Positions 43,982-55,948 of a DNA stretch of 64,000 nt are shown here, in pieces. The notes below the pieces were generated by a model. That model saw only the letters and a program-made list of their open reading frames with translations. It was not told the origin of the DNA and searched no databases. The stretch spans positions 111,073,783-111,137,782 of the forward strand of contig NC_081406.1 in the NCBI RefSeq assembly GCF_030272615.1, in the 5' to 3' direction. The first letter of the stretch is position 1; the number at the start of each line of letters is the position of its first letter. The position numbers and the translations under genes are program-made. This DNA is from Cryptomeria japonica (Eukaryota > Streptophyta > Pinopsida > Cupressales > Cupressaceae).

Positions 43982-45406
43982 ATGGTTTGTTTAGCACCTA
44001 TTTCTGCTCCAGTATTTGATGGTTCAAACTTTTCTATTTGGAGTTGTAGAATATAAGTTTTCTTATCTTGTTTAGGGTTCGATGTATGGATGTCAGTAGT
44101 TGATGGTCTCCCTAGAAAGATTAGTTTTTCTACTGGATGCATAGAAGAAAGAAGAAACCAATGCAATAAAAAAGACATGAAGGCTATTTTCAGTGCACTC
44201 ACCGGTGATGTCTCTTCACGGGTGGACAGGTGTAAGACAACAAAGAGCTTATAAGAAGCATTGAAGAAGTTCTATGGAAATGAACCCTCAACAGTAGATC
44301 CTGCATTTGAAGGAAATATGAGAAATACATCTCATATTTATCTGGATGAGGAAGATAGATCTTCTAGCAGCCACAACTATGAAGAAGATGGTGCTCAACT
44401 TCTTGTGGTCCAAGAATCTAAAAGTGGTTGGGCAACCACCTCTCCTCAACAAGATAAGCTGAGCAGTGATGATGATGAAGAGGAAGATATGGAAGATAGA
44501 TATGGCCATCAAGATCCCTCAGATGATGAAGAAGCAGGAGAAGTTGACCTTGAAGGAGAACTTGTAAATACACTTGAAGAACTCAGTAGAGTTAAAAGAG
44601 AATACAAGCTATTCAAGAAAGATGCTATTGTGGAACAAAATTGGTTAGTCAAATGCCTTGAAGAATCAAAGAAATGCATCTCAGAGTTGAAGACTCAGGC
44701 AAAAGACACCAAGGTATGCCGGTGTGAAGATCTAGCCTCTCAGCTAGAGATAAAGGAAGAAAAACTTTAGTGGCTTCTTGAAGAAAACAAAGGGAAGAGC
44801 TTTCCAGTTAGATGTGCTCCTTGAAAGAAGGTTGCCCTGACCACAACCATTGTGGACTTGTAGACAAAAGTGAATATCAACACTACAAGAAGGTATCTTC
44901 ATACTGATCCCAAAGGGAAGGGGAAGATGGGAGAAGAAAACCTCATAGAAAGCAGAAATATGAGGAAGCGGCAAAGGAGACCCTCCACCGGTAGAGGGAA
45001 AAGAAAGGCTACTACTCATAGGGGAAATCAAGTATGGGAGAAGGAGAAGAGATTAGATAGAAGAGTTGCTTAGAATGGACAACCAAGGGTCCATTCTCGA
45101 AAAAGAAAAGATGGGGATGCAAAACTAGAAAAATCCTCTCATGCATGGCAAAATAAATTTATAATTCATATGCCATCTTTTACCGGTTACTGTTTTGTAG
45201 GTAATTCTTATGGCCATAGAGTAGAGGAATGTGGAAAGATACCTAGAAAGAACAATATAAGATCTCATAAACAACATGCACATCAACAAAATGTATCCAA
45301 GAGTAGATACATGCATATTCCCTCTCCCAATTATGCAAATGTTGTTTGTCATAACTGCAATTGTCTTGGCCATAGAATGTTTGAATACAGGAAGAGGAAC
45401 CTATAG
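43982..45406 (+). pseudogene. copia-type Gag remnant with zinc knuckles
   Basis: Starts ATG GTT TGT TTA, then FDGSNFSIWSCRI, the opening motif of copia Gag. After stops it reads DMKAIFSALTGDVSSRVDRC and, at 44261-44770, a 169-codon acidic segment (SSDDDEEEDMEDRYG) passing into a coiled coil (LVNTLEELSRVKREYKLFKK). Two knuckle-like sites follow at about 45188-45240 (CFVGNSYGHRVEECGK) and 45347-45397 (CHNCNCLGHRMFEYRK); the last Cys of the second is Tyr. Stops at 44056, 44251, 44768 and others make it non-functional. A basic linker (45000-45110) separates coil and knuckles. Confidence 0.75.
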
Positions 45407-46835
45407 TCATATGGAGGCCGATATAACAACTATGCTCTACAAAAAAATGGATACAGAGCATATGGAAGGCAGAGACTTGCATGGAACCAAAGGAGATATG
45501 TCCCTGCAGGAGTAAGAGGTCCACCAGTTCCTATTGCTAGTTAAAGCAGCATGAACACGAGAAGATGGTCAAACCGGTATGAAAAGAGATTTCCCAAACG
45601 TAAAGTTGGGATGGATGTTGTGTGCTACTACAGCACTATTTCTGGTTGTAATGCAGAGACTAGAAAAAGAAAAGACCCTTCAATAGAAGAAGGAAAGATC
45701 TGCTCCCTAGACTGAAAAGGGGAAGAAAAGTGAGACCAGGCAGATATGGAGGTAGAAGACCAAGGATCGACACTGTGCATTCAATGCACAAGTGATATTT
45801 CCTAAGGACTAAAGGAGATGCAGGATCTTAGGGGGGATAACGCATCTAATTTATCATTCAACCCCTCAGTAATAAAGGCAACAGGAAGACCATGTTGTTA
45901 CTGGCATAAAGGAAGAAGATAACAAGAGTGTGTAGGTGTCTCCTTGACTACACACCTACAGATCAGTGATGGATCACCACTACATGATTCAATGAGTAAA
46001 GGTTAACAATTGATATCAAGTATTAACTGGTATGTGTAGGGTGTTACCGGTATGACTGCTAACAAGTACCTGCAGGGTATTTTTGACAATGAAGTTGGAA
46101 GTGAATTGCGTAACCTCGGTAGCATGAAATAAGGAGTTTATGTCTTAGGTGGTATTGGAAATGCCCTAAATGACATATGTTTGCCCCGTAGTTGATCATG
46201 CAGGTTTGCATGCTTTTGGGCTAACCATTTTTGTTTTTTGGCATAATGTTAACATTGGTATCTAACATTGTGTAAGTCCAGGATCATGTCATAAGTTGTG
46301 GTGAATACTATATAGTTGAAGGATCATCTGATGATCACACATGCACAACTCAACTGGTAGATGGTGAAGAATGGAGTTCTGGTATTGTACCTAACTGGAG
46401 ATGTGGACCTGAGATGTATGACTCGAGGAGAGTTCAAGTGCCCATCATGAAGAGTCTCGTAATGAAGATCCGACTTGCTTGAACTTGCAAGGATACTGAC
46501 TGCTCAAATTGCAGGAGATGGAAATTTCAGAGGTGTTGCTGGTTGACTGGCAAGTGAGTAGTATTCACTGACACATCAACAATTGGTGTCAGTTGATGGT
46601 TATGTTCCCTGCCTCAAGTGTTGTGACTTGAGAAGATGTAACAATTGATGATAAGATAACAAGTGGTATCAAAGATAGTGTTACATCTAATGAAGATAAA
46701 GGGGGAAAAAGTATTCTGTCAATGACCGATGGATACAAAGAGAAAAAATATCCTGACAGTGCCCTTTGTCATTGTGTCAAAGGGGGAGAAGAATTCAGTA
46801 GTATGTCAGATACTACAAGTGTTGACATAAATGCC
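45407..46835 (+). other. non-coding internal region of gag-only element
   Basis: No frame with pol motifs. A CATCAAATGCAA-free, mixed-composition stretch with many stops occupies the place where pol would be. The repeated GTTGACATAAATGCCAAAGGGGGAG-type words near 46780 and 46830 are duplicated polypurine-tract sequence. Confidence 0.55.
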
Positions 46836-46847
46836 AAAGGGGGAGAT
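46836..46847 (+). other. polypurine tract
   Basis: AAAGGGGGAGAT immediately before the 3' LTR start TGCTGGCATTG. The related copia at 18.5-24.2 kb has TCAAAGGGGGAGA in the same role. Confidence 0.85.
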
Positions 46848-48545
46848 TGCTGGCATTGTATTGTGATTGATGTCAACCGGTATGGGATGATCACCAGTAG
46901 AAGAGATGTATGTGCAACAATGTTATGAGGGAGTACAGGGTGTGATATCTTGGATATCACCTTGTGTTGTAGAACATCGGTAAAGGTAAGAAAGATCACA
47001 AGGTAGTGCCTGACTTCTGTAATGAGATGGAGAAGTGTTGTGATCGATTGCTTGTGATGAAGAGGCATAATGTTATCTGAATCACTTCAACACTAGAAGA
47101 GAAGAATGAACCAGTATGCTGTGAGGTTGGAGAATAGCAGGACTCCCACCAGATGAAATTGTAGTCTTTTTGAGAAGAGTTAGAGGAAGTTTGAAGTGTT
47201 TGTCACCCTAACAAACCGGTAGAGGAAGGAACCGATAAGGTGGTTGGCCGGTGATCCTACTTGGACCAACTTGAAGTGCCAAGTTGGTAGATAGTCGACA
47301 TGGAGTCAACATGGAAAACCCGCATTTGGATAAAGATAGAATGTACATCGACAAGATTTATGTAGGGTTGGTCAGCCTTAATGAAAGGTCTCACCCAAAT
47401 CATGGGACATGTCACAGTTATTGCAGGGGTTTGAGCCTCTAGGTTAGGAAGACAACTACGAGCCAGCTAAGAGAAATTGAGAAGATCAAGGGGATGAAGG
47501 AAACAACCTGACACATCTTTAGTGATTGATTGAAGGATTACCTATGAGGGTAAAAAGAGAATTGCCAGAAAAGAAAAGGTGTGATCAAGGAGATGCGACT
47601 ATGGTGGAGATATGCATTCATATGTCAGAAAGATCAGATCGTGCAAGATCTAATTGGATTTGATTTCCCTCAAGGATGGTGAGGAAACCCTAACCACCTA
47701 GATTTTGAATTGGCTTTTGGTGAGAAATCTAGGTTATAAGTAAAGAGGCCAAAGAGATTGTTTGTTGCTACTGAATAGAGAGAATATTGTGTTGTTGCGA
47801 AGTGGTAGACTTCTACAAGTAAAGACAAGGTCAGCCGAGTTCTTAACAAGCATCTAAAAGAGAGGGAGACTGAACCTGGTTGAAGCTTTCAACCAGTTGG
47901 AGAGAAGAACCGGTAGTTCTTATACTAGCAGAGTGTGATACCGGTGATGTGCAAAGAGTGAGGTGCAGATCCAGCAGACAAGCAGCAGGTGCAGAGCAGG
48001 AAGAAGAGTGAGTCAGTAAAGGAGAGAAGGTACTTCACCGACAGAGTAAGATATTTGATAAGGTTGCAAGATTCACTTGTAACATGACAACAACTTATGT
48101 ATTTGAAGCTTGCATTGTGAACACTGAGTTGTATCTCAGTGTAGGGGTTGGTGCTCCTTTGGGTTGTAGCCCATAAATCTGTTAGGGGTTATAGCTCCTT
48201 GGGTTGGTGCCCTAAAGTCAGGCATTGTAGCTCCTTGGGTTGGTGCCCTAAAGTCAGGGGTTGGTGCTCCTTGGGTTGGTGCCCTAAACTTTGTAATTGT
48301 GTTTTACTGTGAGGTTGGATTGAAGCAGTAGACTCCAGCAACATTGCTCACCAAGGTTTTTCCCATATTGGGTGATGTCTCCTTTTATGTGTGTGTGTAT
48401 TTGAGTTAGTCTCATTACTAACCGGCAAGTCTTCTTTGTGCTTGATTCACAAACCAGTGTTGTTCATAAAGGAGAGCTAAAAGGAAATTTTTTGAGAACC
48501 AGCGATTCACCCCCTCCCCCTCTCAGTGGTGCATTGTGTCTAACA
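46848..48545 (+). repeat. 3' LTR
   Basis: 1698 bp, TGCTGGCATTG...TGTCTAACA. It differs from the 5' LTR at many scattered bases and by extra copies of a GGTTGGTGCCCTAAAGTCAG unit. The insertion is clearly older than the gag-only element at 29603-32436. Confidence 0.9.
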
Positions 48546-48550
48546 AAGGC

Positions 48551-50430
48551 ATTGGTGGATATAATACTTTACAATTTCTTAAAATACATCTTTACAAATT
48601 TTTTAAAATTTTAATTTATTATAATATCTACCTTTTTAGCTATTAATAGTTTACACATCCTTATCTATTGAGTTGATTAGATTAATCTATCTAATTTAAT
48701 TTAAATTATTTTTTAGAAAGAAGAGGATAGAATAATTAATTTTGATAGAAAATAGTAATATTTACAATGAAGAATAGATTAAGATTTAAGAAACCTTAAA
48801 AATATGGTCTTTACATGACCCCACCAACATCATATGCATTGATTACATGCGCATGTACTAGTGGAACTCTGTAGAACTACCTTTTTTAATGTTAAATGTG
48901 TATAAAACATATATATTTTTAGAAATAAATAGATTCTTTAAATTTTAGTTTAATTTCAAATTGCAATATTATTTTTGTTTTCCTTTTATTCATAAATAAT
49001 GATTTTTTTAATTTACAAAGTTTTAAAGTAAAATTTTTATTTTTTTATATTATTTATTATTTTTAAAATCAAATCTATTGTAATTTATTTCATAATTCAA
49101 TTATTATTATTTTTATATTGTTTTTTGTATATTTAGATTAGTTTTATTTTGTTTTAAAGATATAGAAAAAGGTCATCTTTACTATTTTTTATTAGTTTTT
49201 TATAGATTTGTTTTATGTTGTTTTAGTCATCTACATTTTCTATTCATTTATGAAAATAATAAAACAAATTCTTATATTCAAGCTAAAACAATGTCAATCA
49301 TATATTGGAAATTATTTTATAGAACTGTATTTGATCTATTTATAGGCATGATATCTTTTATATATGTAATACATGCATGGAATAAATATACATGTGTGGA
49401 AAAACATGGAGCTTAGAATTTGAAGATTATATATTTGGGTTTATTCTTATCTACTACCACGTGAACCTAAGAAAATGCTTAGGGCTTCACACACCTGAAT
49501 TACACATTTTAATCATATATTGGAAATTATTTTATAGAACTGTATTTGATCTATTTATAGGCATGATATCACAAAATATTTACATTATTTATTTTCAATA
49601 AAAAATAAGAAAAAAATTAAAAAAATATATAAAAAATAATTTAAAATTAGATTCAATTGATCCACATAAACAAAAATTCTTTCCATTAGACTTAAAAAAT
49701 TACATAAAACCAAAAAAAATAACAAATAATACTAATAAAATTTCATATGAGAAAAACAGATGCATATTTTCACTAAAACAGAACTGCTGCTGTTATAAAA
49801 GGACAGAAAAACCTCCTATTTCAGCACATAATATAATAGCGCTATCTGAAACATAAATCATTTCAGAAATAATAGCGCTATCTGAGGCAGAGGAGGACAA
49901 AGTAGTTGGAAATTGAACAAAAAAGAAAATTACAATGGTAGTTGGGATTAGCCGTTCCCACATGTTTGAGACGGTCAATAATTCTCTCATCTGAAGGTTT
50001 CAAACTTTTTATTTTGGCAAATGAAAATTTGTATTTCTTATACTTTCAATAGATTAAACTTGCTTTGTATACAATCGATATCCTGAACGGTTCTATTTCT
50101 TATGGTTAAATGGATAAAACTATTTAAATAATTTTATCTATTATGATTAAAAACAAATTATGTGAATATCTTTGTTCTGCTTTTTATTTCAGTAATTTTA
50201 AGAAAAAATAAATTTTATATTTTCAATATTTTAAAATTAAAATTAGATTATGTATAATCTATTTATAGAGTAATAATAATAAATTTTCTTTCTTAAAGAT
50301 ACCGATGTTAATAAGAATTACCATAACTGAAATTCTATATCACCTACATTACAGATTTCAAAAAATTTTAAGAAAAAAGAAAACCTAAAAATTAGTTAAA
50401 ATTACTTCCCACAATTTAAACAAATTGAAC
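48551..50430. other. no gene; AT-rich with exact 60-bp repeat
   Basis: No supported coding frame. A 60-bp segment starting AATCATATATTGGAAATTAT is exactly repeated at 49296-49355 and 49511-49570. A shorter repeat, AATAATAGCGCTATCTGA, occurs at about 49834-49850 and 49869-49886. Confidence 0.6.
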
Positions 50431-52100
50431 AATTGATCTATCTAACTGAAATGCTGTAGATGAAGTAGCTCCAAGAAAAATGTCTTTGATAATATGCAAT
50501 ATTTTTACAATGTCAATCATACTTGGTCGTTCTTTCAGGGATTCTTTTGTTCAAAGCAAACCCAAGCAGATGAGTTGCCTGAGGCAATTCAATACCTTAT
50601 TTTCATCATTGTTAAGGTCACCACTAAGCAAATTTCTGTCAACCACTTCTTCTATTGTATTTGGAAAACATCTGCTCACCCATTTATGCAAGTTCATTCC
50701 TTCTACGAATATGCTGCTGGTTGGCTTCTTCCCAGTCATCATCTCCAAAAACATTATTCCATAGCTGTAAACATCTCCTTTTGTAGTAACATGTCCACTC
50801 ACTCCATATTCTGCATTCAAGACACTCATGATAAGACTTCACATTCACTATTTTTCACATGAAATGCTAGAAAGAAAATTAAAATTTTATACTAGGAATT
50901 TGAAGTTAAACCTGGAGCAATGTATCCAATGGATCCTTTCAAGTTATGTGTAGAAGTGTATGAATCCATGGAGTTCCGCAGGCACAATCTTGAAATGCCA
51001 AAATCTATCAAATAGGCTGTCATGTCCTCGCCAAGAAGCACATTACTGGGCTTTAGATCACAATGGACGACTTGCACAAAACATCCGTGATGAAGGTATT
51101 CCATGCCCTGTGCAACGTCCAGCGCTATGCTGAGCCTTTGAATTAAATCCAACCGACACAGTTGGCCTTGAGAACTTTCTTCACCTGCAGGATAGAAAAA
51201 CTTGTCCAGGCTGCCATTTTCCACAAGAGGAAATATTAAGGCTTCCCTATCTGGATCTGAATAAGAGGTTATGATTTTAAGAAGATTTCTATGCCGAACT
51301 CTCCTTAAAACACTGCACTCTCTATCAAAACTTTTACGTGCATATTCATCCTGGATATTAAGGATTTTGATAGCAACCATTGTGCCATCTTTCAGAACCT
51401 CTCTGAACACTTTTCCAAAGCTGCCAACTCCTAATAAGTTGGCCTCATTAAACCCATCAGTTGCTGTGAGAAGTTCTTGAAATGAAATTTTCTGAGGGCC
51501 CACTTCAAAGGGTTTGAAGGTCATTGACCGTGTCTTGCAATACCATCTCCACAATAAAAACATGACCACACAACATATAACAAACACTGCAGTCCCAATG
51601 GGTATCAACATACTTTTTAGATGCCTGAGACTTTTATGTTTGGGAGCAGAGCAGGGTGCATGGCAACATTACCCAAGGTCCACATAGCCCAAGATTTGCA
51701 GTAAATGATGTTGCATTAATCTTTTTGAAGACACCATCTTTTGGGACTTCTCCTGACAACTTTTTGATAGACAAGTTAAGATGTTGAAGCGTAGTAAGAT
51801 TTCCTAAACTCAATGGTATCCTTCCTGACAAATTGTTGGAAGAGAAATCTAAGCCTTGGAGATTTTCCTTGGAGATTTCGAAGTTCCTTTAGAGACTCTG
51901 GAAGTGGACCTTCGAGTCTATTAAAAGAAAAATTCAGGTATTCAAGTGCTAGACAATTTCCTATTGTATCTGGAATATAGCTGCTTAACTGATTTGCTGA
52001 TATATCTATAACTTGAATTTTAGCCATCATGCAACTCAGCATGCAGGGAACCCTCCAAGAAATTATTTGAAAGATTGAAATAGAAGAGTAAATCAATCTT
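50430..52100 (-). pseudogene. truncated LRR receptor-kinase pseudogene, paralogue of 32650-35909
   Basis: The minus strand keeps the last LRRs (FNLSNNFLEGSLHAEL near 52080), the Cys pair, transmembrane helix (LIPIGTAVFVICCVVMFLLW), juxtamembrane and most of the kinase: 50892-51611 holds GVGSFGKVF, VAIK, HCDLKPSNVLL (also non-RD) and DFG. The intron is conserved (50812-50911, 100 bp). Exon 2 is 50810 downwards. Lesions: a frameshift near 51860 in the LRRs, another near 51650 after CGPWVMLP, and TGT to TGA just after LICLGLL (about 50551), removing the kinase C-lobe end. The signal peptide and about 500 residues of LRR are gone, replaced by copia RT sequence at about 52100. It cannot give a surface receptor. 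Confidence 0.9.
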
Positions 52101-52537
52101 GAAGTATAAATTGCTATCAACCGAACCTTTTTGAAATCCGTGTTCAGTCAGATACTTGTCTAGTCTTCCATACCAGGCTCTAGGGGCTTGTTTTAGTCCA
52201 TACAAGGCCTTATTCAATCTGCAAATAGCATTTGGATCATCTCTCAACCTAAAACCTTCTGGTTGTTCAATGTAAACTTCTTCTTTCAATTCTCCATTCA
52301 AGAATACTGATTTAGCATCCCTTTGATAAACCTTGACGTCTTTAAATGTGGCAAATACCAGGAACATCTGGAATGCTTCCATCTGAGCAACTGAGGCATA
52401 AGTCTCATCAAAGTCAATGCCTTCAAATTGAATGTATCCTTTGCAAACCAACCTTTCCTTATTTATTATAACCTTTCCATCTTCATCCAACTTGTTCCAG
52501 AATACCCATTTAGTTCCTATCACATTTTTTTTTTCCA
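52100..52537 (-). mobile_element. Ty1/copia RT fragment fused to the pseudogene
   Basis: The minus strand reads VIGTKWVFWNKLDEDGKV, VYQRDAKSVFLNGELKEEVYIEQPEGF, CRLNKALYGLKQAPRAWYGRLDKYL and SVDSNLYFKI, then runs without a stop into LRR sequence of the kinase pseudogene. RT motifs after SNLYFKI (including YVDD) are absent. No LTR or target duplication is visible. A short A-run lies at its 5' edge (plus strand 52527-52536). Confidence 0.9.
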
Positions 52538-53700
52538 GTCTATTAACTATAGCATCTTAAAATTACACCCTTTGCAATTTTTGACCATATTTTGGGCCCT
52601 CACCTTATCGGTCTCATCCCCATGCTTGATCGAGACCCATTTATGCCTCCCATATGCAACTAAACCTTATTGTTTGCATCTTGCACCTTGCATAGCTCTT
52701 GATACTAGCCTAAATTAGGGAAGGACCAGGGTGCCACACCCTAGTTTCCAACAGGACCAAGATGCCACACCTTGGTCCTCCCTAATTAGGACATATTTTG
52801 GCCCCTACACCCTATCTCAAATGCGAGGAGGAAATTACTTCCCCATGCGAGCCTATGTCGAAAAATTAAAAAATTGACGACAAGCAAGTATATAAGGAGG
52901 TCTACCCCTCTCATTTGGCATAACACACAATCATGAGGTGAGAGCATGACAAGGTGGAGCAAGGCAAGGAGACTACATTCAAGCATCAATCATTTTTCAA
53001 GGCAGCATATTCTTCATTCATTTGCAAGCATGTGTGTGTGTTAGGGTTTTTCCATGTTCATGCCATTTCATGTAACATATGTGATTACATCTAAGAAGCA
53101 AAGCATCATCATCTATTGCAAATCTGAAGGTATACCTTTCCATCACTTATTGAAAGCATTTGCAGTATTTCATTCAAGGTTGATTCCAAACTAGGGTTTG
53201 ACCTAGGAAAACCCCTATTCCCAACCCCTTCTTCTTCTTTCTATGTATAGGAAACAGGTGCACAAGTGTACTTTTGGAATTAAGCTCTACTTGCAAACAT
53301 GAAAACCCTTTTCGATGCATGAAAAGTTTGGAGGACCAAGTGGAGGGTGCTGCTGTCTGGACAAATGGTCCTTGGAACTTTTGCCCAATTTCGGAGATCT
53401 AGGTGCATAACTGAATCCCGAATCTATAGCTCGTTGTTTTTGCATACTTTGTCTTCATTTCCAACACTTAACTTATTCAACTTACAAAAGAGGGTCAAAC
53501 ACATTTCAATTTCAACCAATATACTTAGTATTTAGTTATTTCATCATTTAGGATTGGATCTAGTAGATTCAACCCCTCTTTTGAATGTAAAGTTTCCCCA
53601 AGTGAAAATTGAGCTTAGTGATTTTCCCCTTTCAAGTGGCAAATTTGCTAAGCCCCAAATTTTTCACTTTACATTTTGGTGAACCTGATTCCTTATACCA
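52538..53700 (+). other. possible 5' LTR of a gypsy-like element
   Basis: No gene. A TATA motif (GTATATAAGGAGG, about 52888-52900) is followed by transcript-leader-like sequence with AGGGTTTTTCC and GACCTAGGAAAACCCC. A TTTACATTTTGGTGAACCTG segment near 53671 resembles an LTR-end/primer-site junction. LTR ends could not be paired. Confidence 0.35.
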
Positions 53701-53789
53701 TTAATTCTAATTTTTATTTTCAGATCTGAGTGTATGTAATTTAAAATTCAAATTTTTATTTACAAGTTTGATTTCCTTCCAAATTTTAA

Positions 53790-54530
53790 AACTTTAGAGG
53801 TTAATTTCACTAAAACCCTAATTTTTAAATTCAAAATTGAGCTTGTGAATTGCTTAATTTGGGTTAATTATTTCAGATCTAAGTGTTCTTCAATTCCAAA
53901 ATTTAAATTTTCATCTACAAGAAAAATTGTCAATTAAATTTTAAAATTAAGTGGTTAATTCCAAAAACCCTAATTTTAAAATTTTAAAAAATTGAGCTTG
54001 TGGATTGTTTAAATTTTGAATTTCCCTCTTCAAATTCGGTTGCTAATTTCAATTCAAATTTCAAATTGCAATATTGGATCAAATCTCAATTTCAAATTTA
54101 AATTTTAAAATTAAGTGGTTAATTAAACAAACCCTAATTTTTAAATTTAGATTAATATTGTGCATTTCCCAATTTTGCATTGAATATCTCAATTCCCAAA
54201 TTTCAATCCTAGATTTAATTTTAATTTTAAATTTTTAAATTAAGAGGTTCTCTTTACAAATCCCTAATTTTCAATTTAAATTTCCTGTGTACAATTTACA
54301 ATTTAAATTTTAAAATTTAGTGGTTAATTGAAAGAGCCCTAATTTTTAGATTTAAATTGATTATTTCAATTCTCAAATTCCAACATTAAAATTTTAAATT
54401 TTAAAATTAAAAGGTTATTTTCACAAGGCCCTAATTTTAAAATTCAATCTCTTTTGGATAATTTTAATTTTAAATTAAGAGGTTATTTTTACATAATCCT
54501 AATTTTCAATTCAATTTCTTAGGAGGTTGC
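53790..54530 (+). repeat. degenerate tandem repeats in element leader
   Basis: About seven iterations of GAGGTTAATTTCAC...CCCTAATTTTTAAATT at about 53793, 53950, 54113, 54243, 54321, 54412 and 54480, spaced 70-165 bp. Composition is almost entirely A/T with regular CCCTAA words. They lie between the presumed LTR and the first coding frame. Confidence 0.65.
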
Positions 54531-54720
54531 ATTATTGCTCATTACTCTTTCAATCAATTTGCTTATTGAATAATCATTTTTCTAAAATTTTGCATTATTC
54601 AATTATTTTGCAAGTTCCAAATTTCAAATTTCAACTTTTAAATTTCAATTTTTATTTCATATTTTTCATAATTTAAAAAAATTTACAAAAGAAAAAAAAA
54701 AATACAAAAAAACTTGTTTT

Positions 54721-55928
54721 ATGCATTTTGTGTGTTTGCATGCTTTACAATATTTAGCATTTCTTTTGAAAATGTCAAATTATTCTTTGCAAGATTATCA
54801 TGCCTTTGACAATCCATTTGTTTATAATGACTATCCTTTTGAAAAAGTATATAGTAGAGAGGAACTTGAGGACACTCTTGATGGTTTCCTTTATCCTAAG
54901 CCTTCTAAACCATCCTTTCGCCAAAGGTTAATAAACATGTTGCGTAAGCCATTTAGTAGTGATGTGATGGATGAAACTCTTGATGACTTCATTCTTCCCT
55001 CTAAATCATCCTCTAAATCTCCAACAATTCAAAAGGATATTGTCATGCATGACAATGCGCTTTATGAACCTTTACCTTATATCAATCCTATTTATGAAGA
55101 AGCTTTTGTGATAAAAGAAGTTGATGTGGTGGGCAATCCTCTTTATCAAGATTTACCTTTTAGAGATGATACCATAATGAACCATGACAATTCCTCTCCT
55201 AAATCTTCTCTTGTTCATGATGATACTTTGACGAAAGAAAAGATTATTAACACTCCTTTTACAAATCTTCCTCTTAAGGATGAAGTTTTGAAAATTGATG
55301 TTGATATTTCTCCTAAAAAGTGTCTTTCCTATAAGAATACCTTAGATCATGAGGATGATATCATAAATAACTTCCTTGATGTCACTTTACCTTCCATACA
55401 TCATATCTCTTCAAAGTGTTGATGGACATTGATTTACCCTCTCCCAAATTTGGTCCTTCCAATGAGAGCACATTGGTGCAAGAAGAGGTTATGAGCACTT
55501 CCTTCAAAGATCTCCCTTTTAAAGATGAATCTTTGAAGAATAATGTTTATCCTAAAATGTACCTCACCCATGAGGATAATTTGGTTCCAAAGGATGAAAT
55601 CATTAGCAATTTCCTTAATGCTCTTCCTTCTAGAGATGTATCATTGGAGAACAAAGAGCCTAATCAAGTCAATAGCATTCATGTTTCTAGTTATGAAAAT
55701 CTTAAACCCAAGGAACCTCCTAGTATCCTAAAAGTTACAAAGTACATATGTGAAAGAGATTCTATGGAAAGACAACTAGAACAAAAATATGGCTCTGAAA
55801 TACACCAAACATTTAATGCTTGTGTTAAAAACAAAATCCTAATATTCTTGTCGCTTCTCTTTATTCCCCCTCTCATTCTAAGAAGGACATTGATAAGGAT
55901 CTTGTTGAGAAACTCCATGGTATCTTAG
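54721..55928 (+). pseudogene. gypsy-like ORF with internal protein repeats
   Basis: Two frames (54721-55422, 55416-55928). The better start is the ATG at 54772 (MSNYSLQDYHAFDN). Beyond residue 100 the protein is made of degenerate repeats of about 45-55 residues around (F/L)xxLPxKDExLK and a P(K)xxLxHEDxL motif. A frameshift near 55415 and another near 55840 interrupt it; the correct frame then runs VEKLHGILANISLWDLIQTSPS into the protease frame at 55949. It lies where gag would be, but I see no standard gag motif in it. Confidence 0.6.
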
Positions 55929-55948
55929 CAAATATCTCCCTTTGGGAC

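Larger units (their letters stand above)
42249..48545 (+). mobile_element. gag-only Sire-like LTR element with 1.7-kb LTRs
   Basis: Complete structure on the plus strand: LTR (42249-43909), tRNA-iMet primer site, gag remnant, about 2 kb of non-coding internal DNA, polypurine tract, LTR (46848-48545). Flanking pentamers AAGGT (42244-42248) and AAGGC (48546-48550) are a target duplication with one mutation. No protease, integrase, RT or RNase H was found in the internal 2.94 kb, so it is non-autonomous. The LTR end sequence resembles that of the copia at 18502-24164. Confidence 0.9.
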
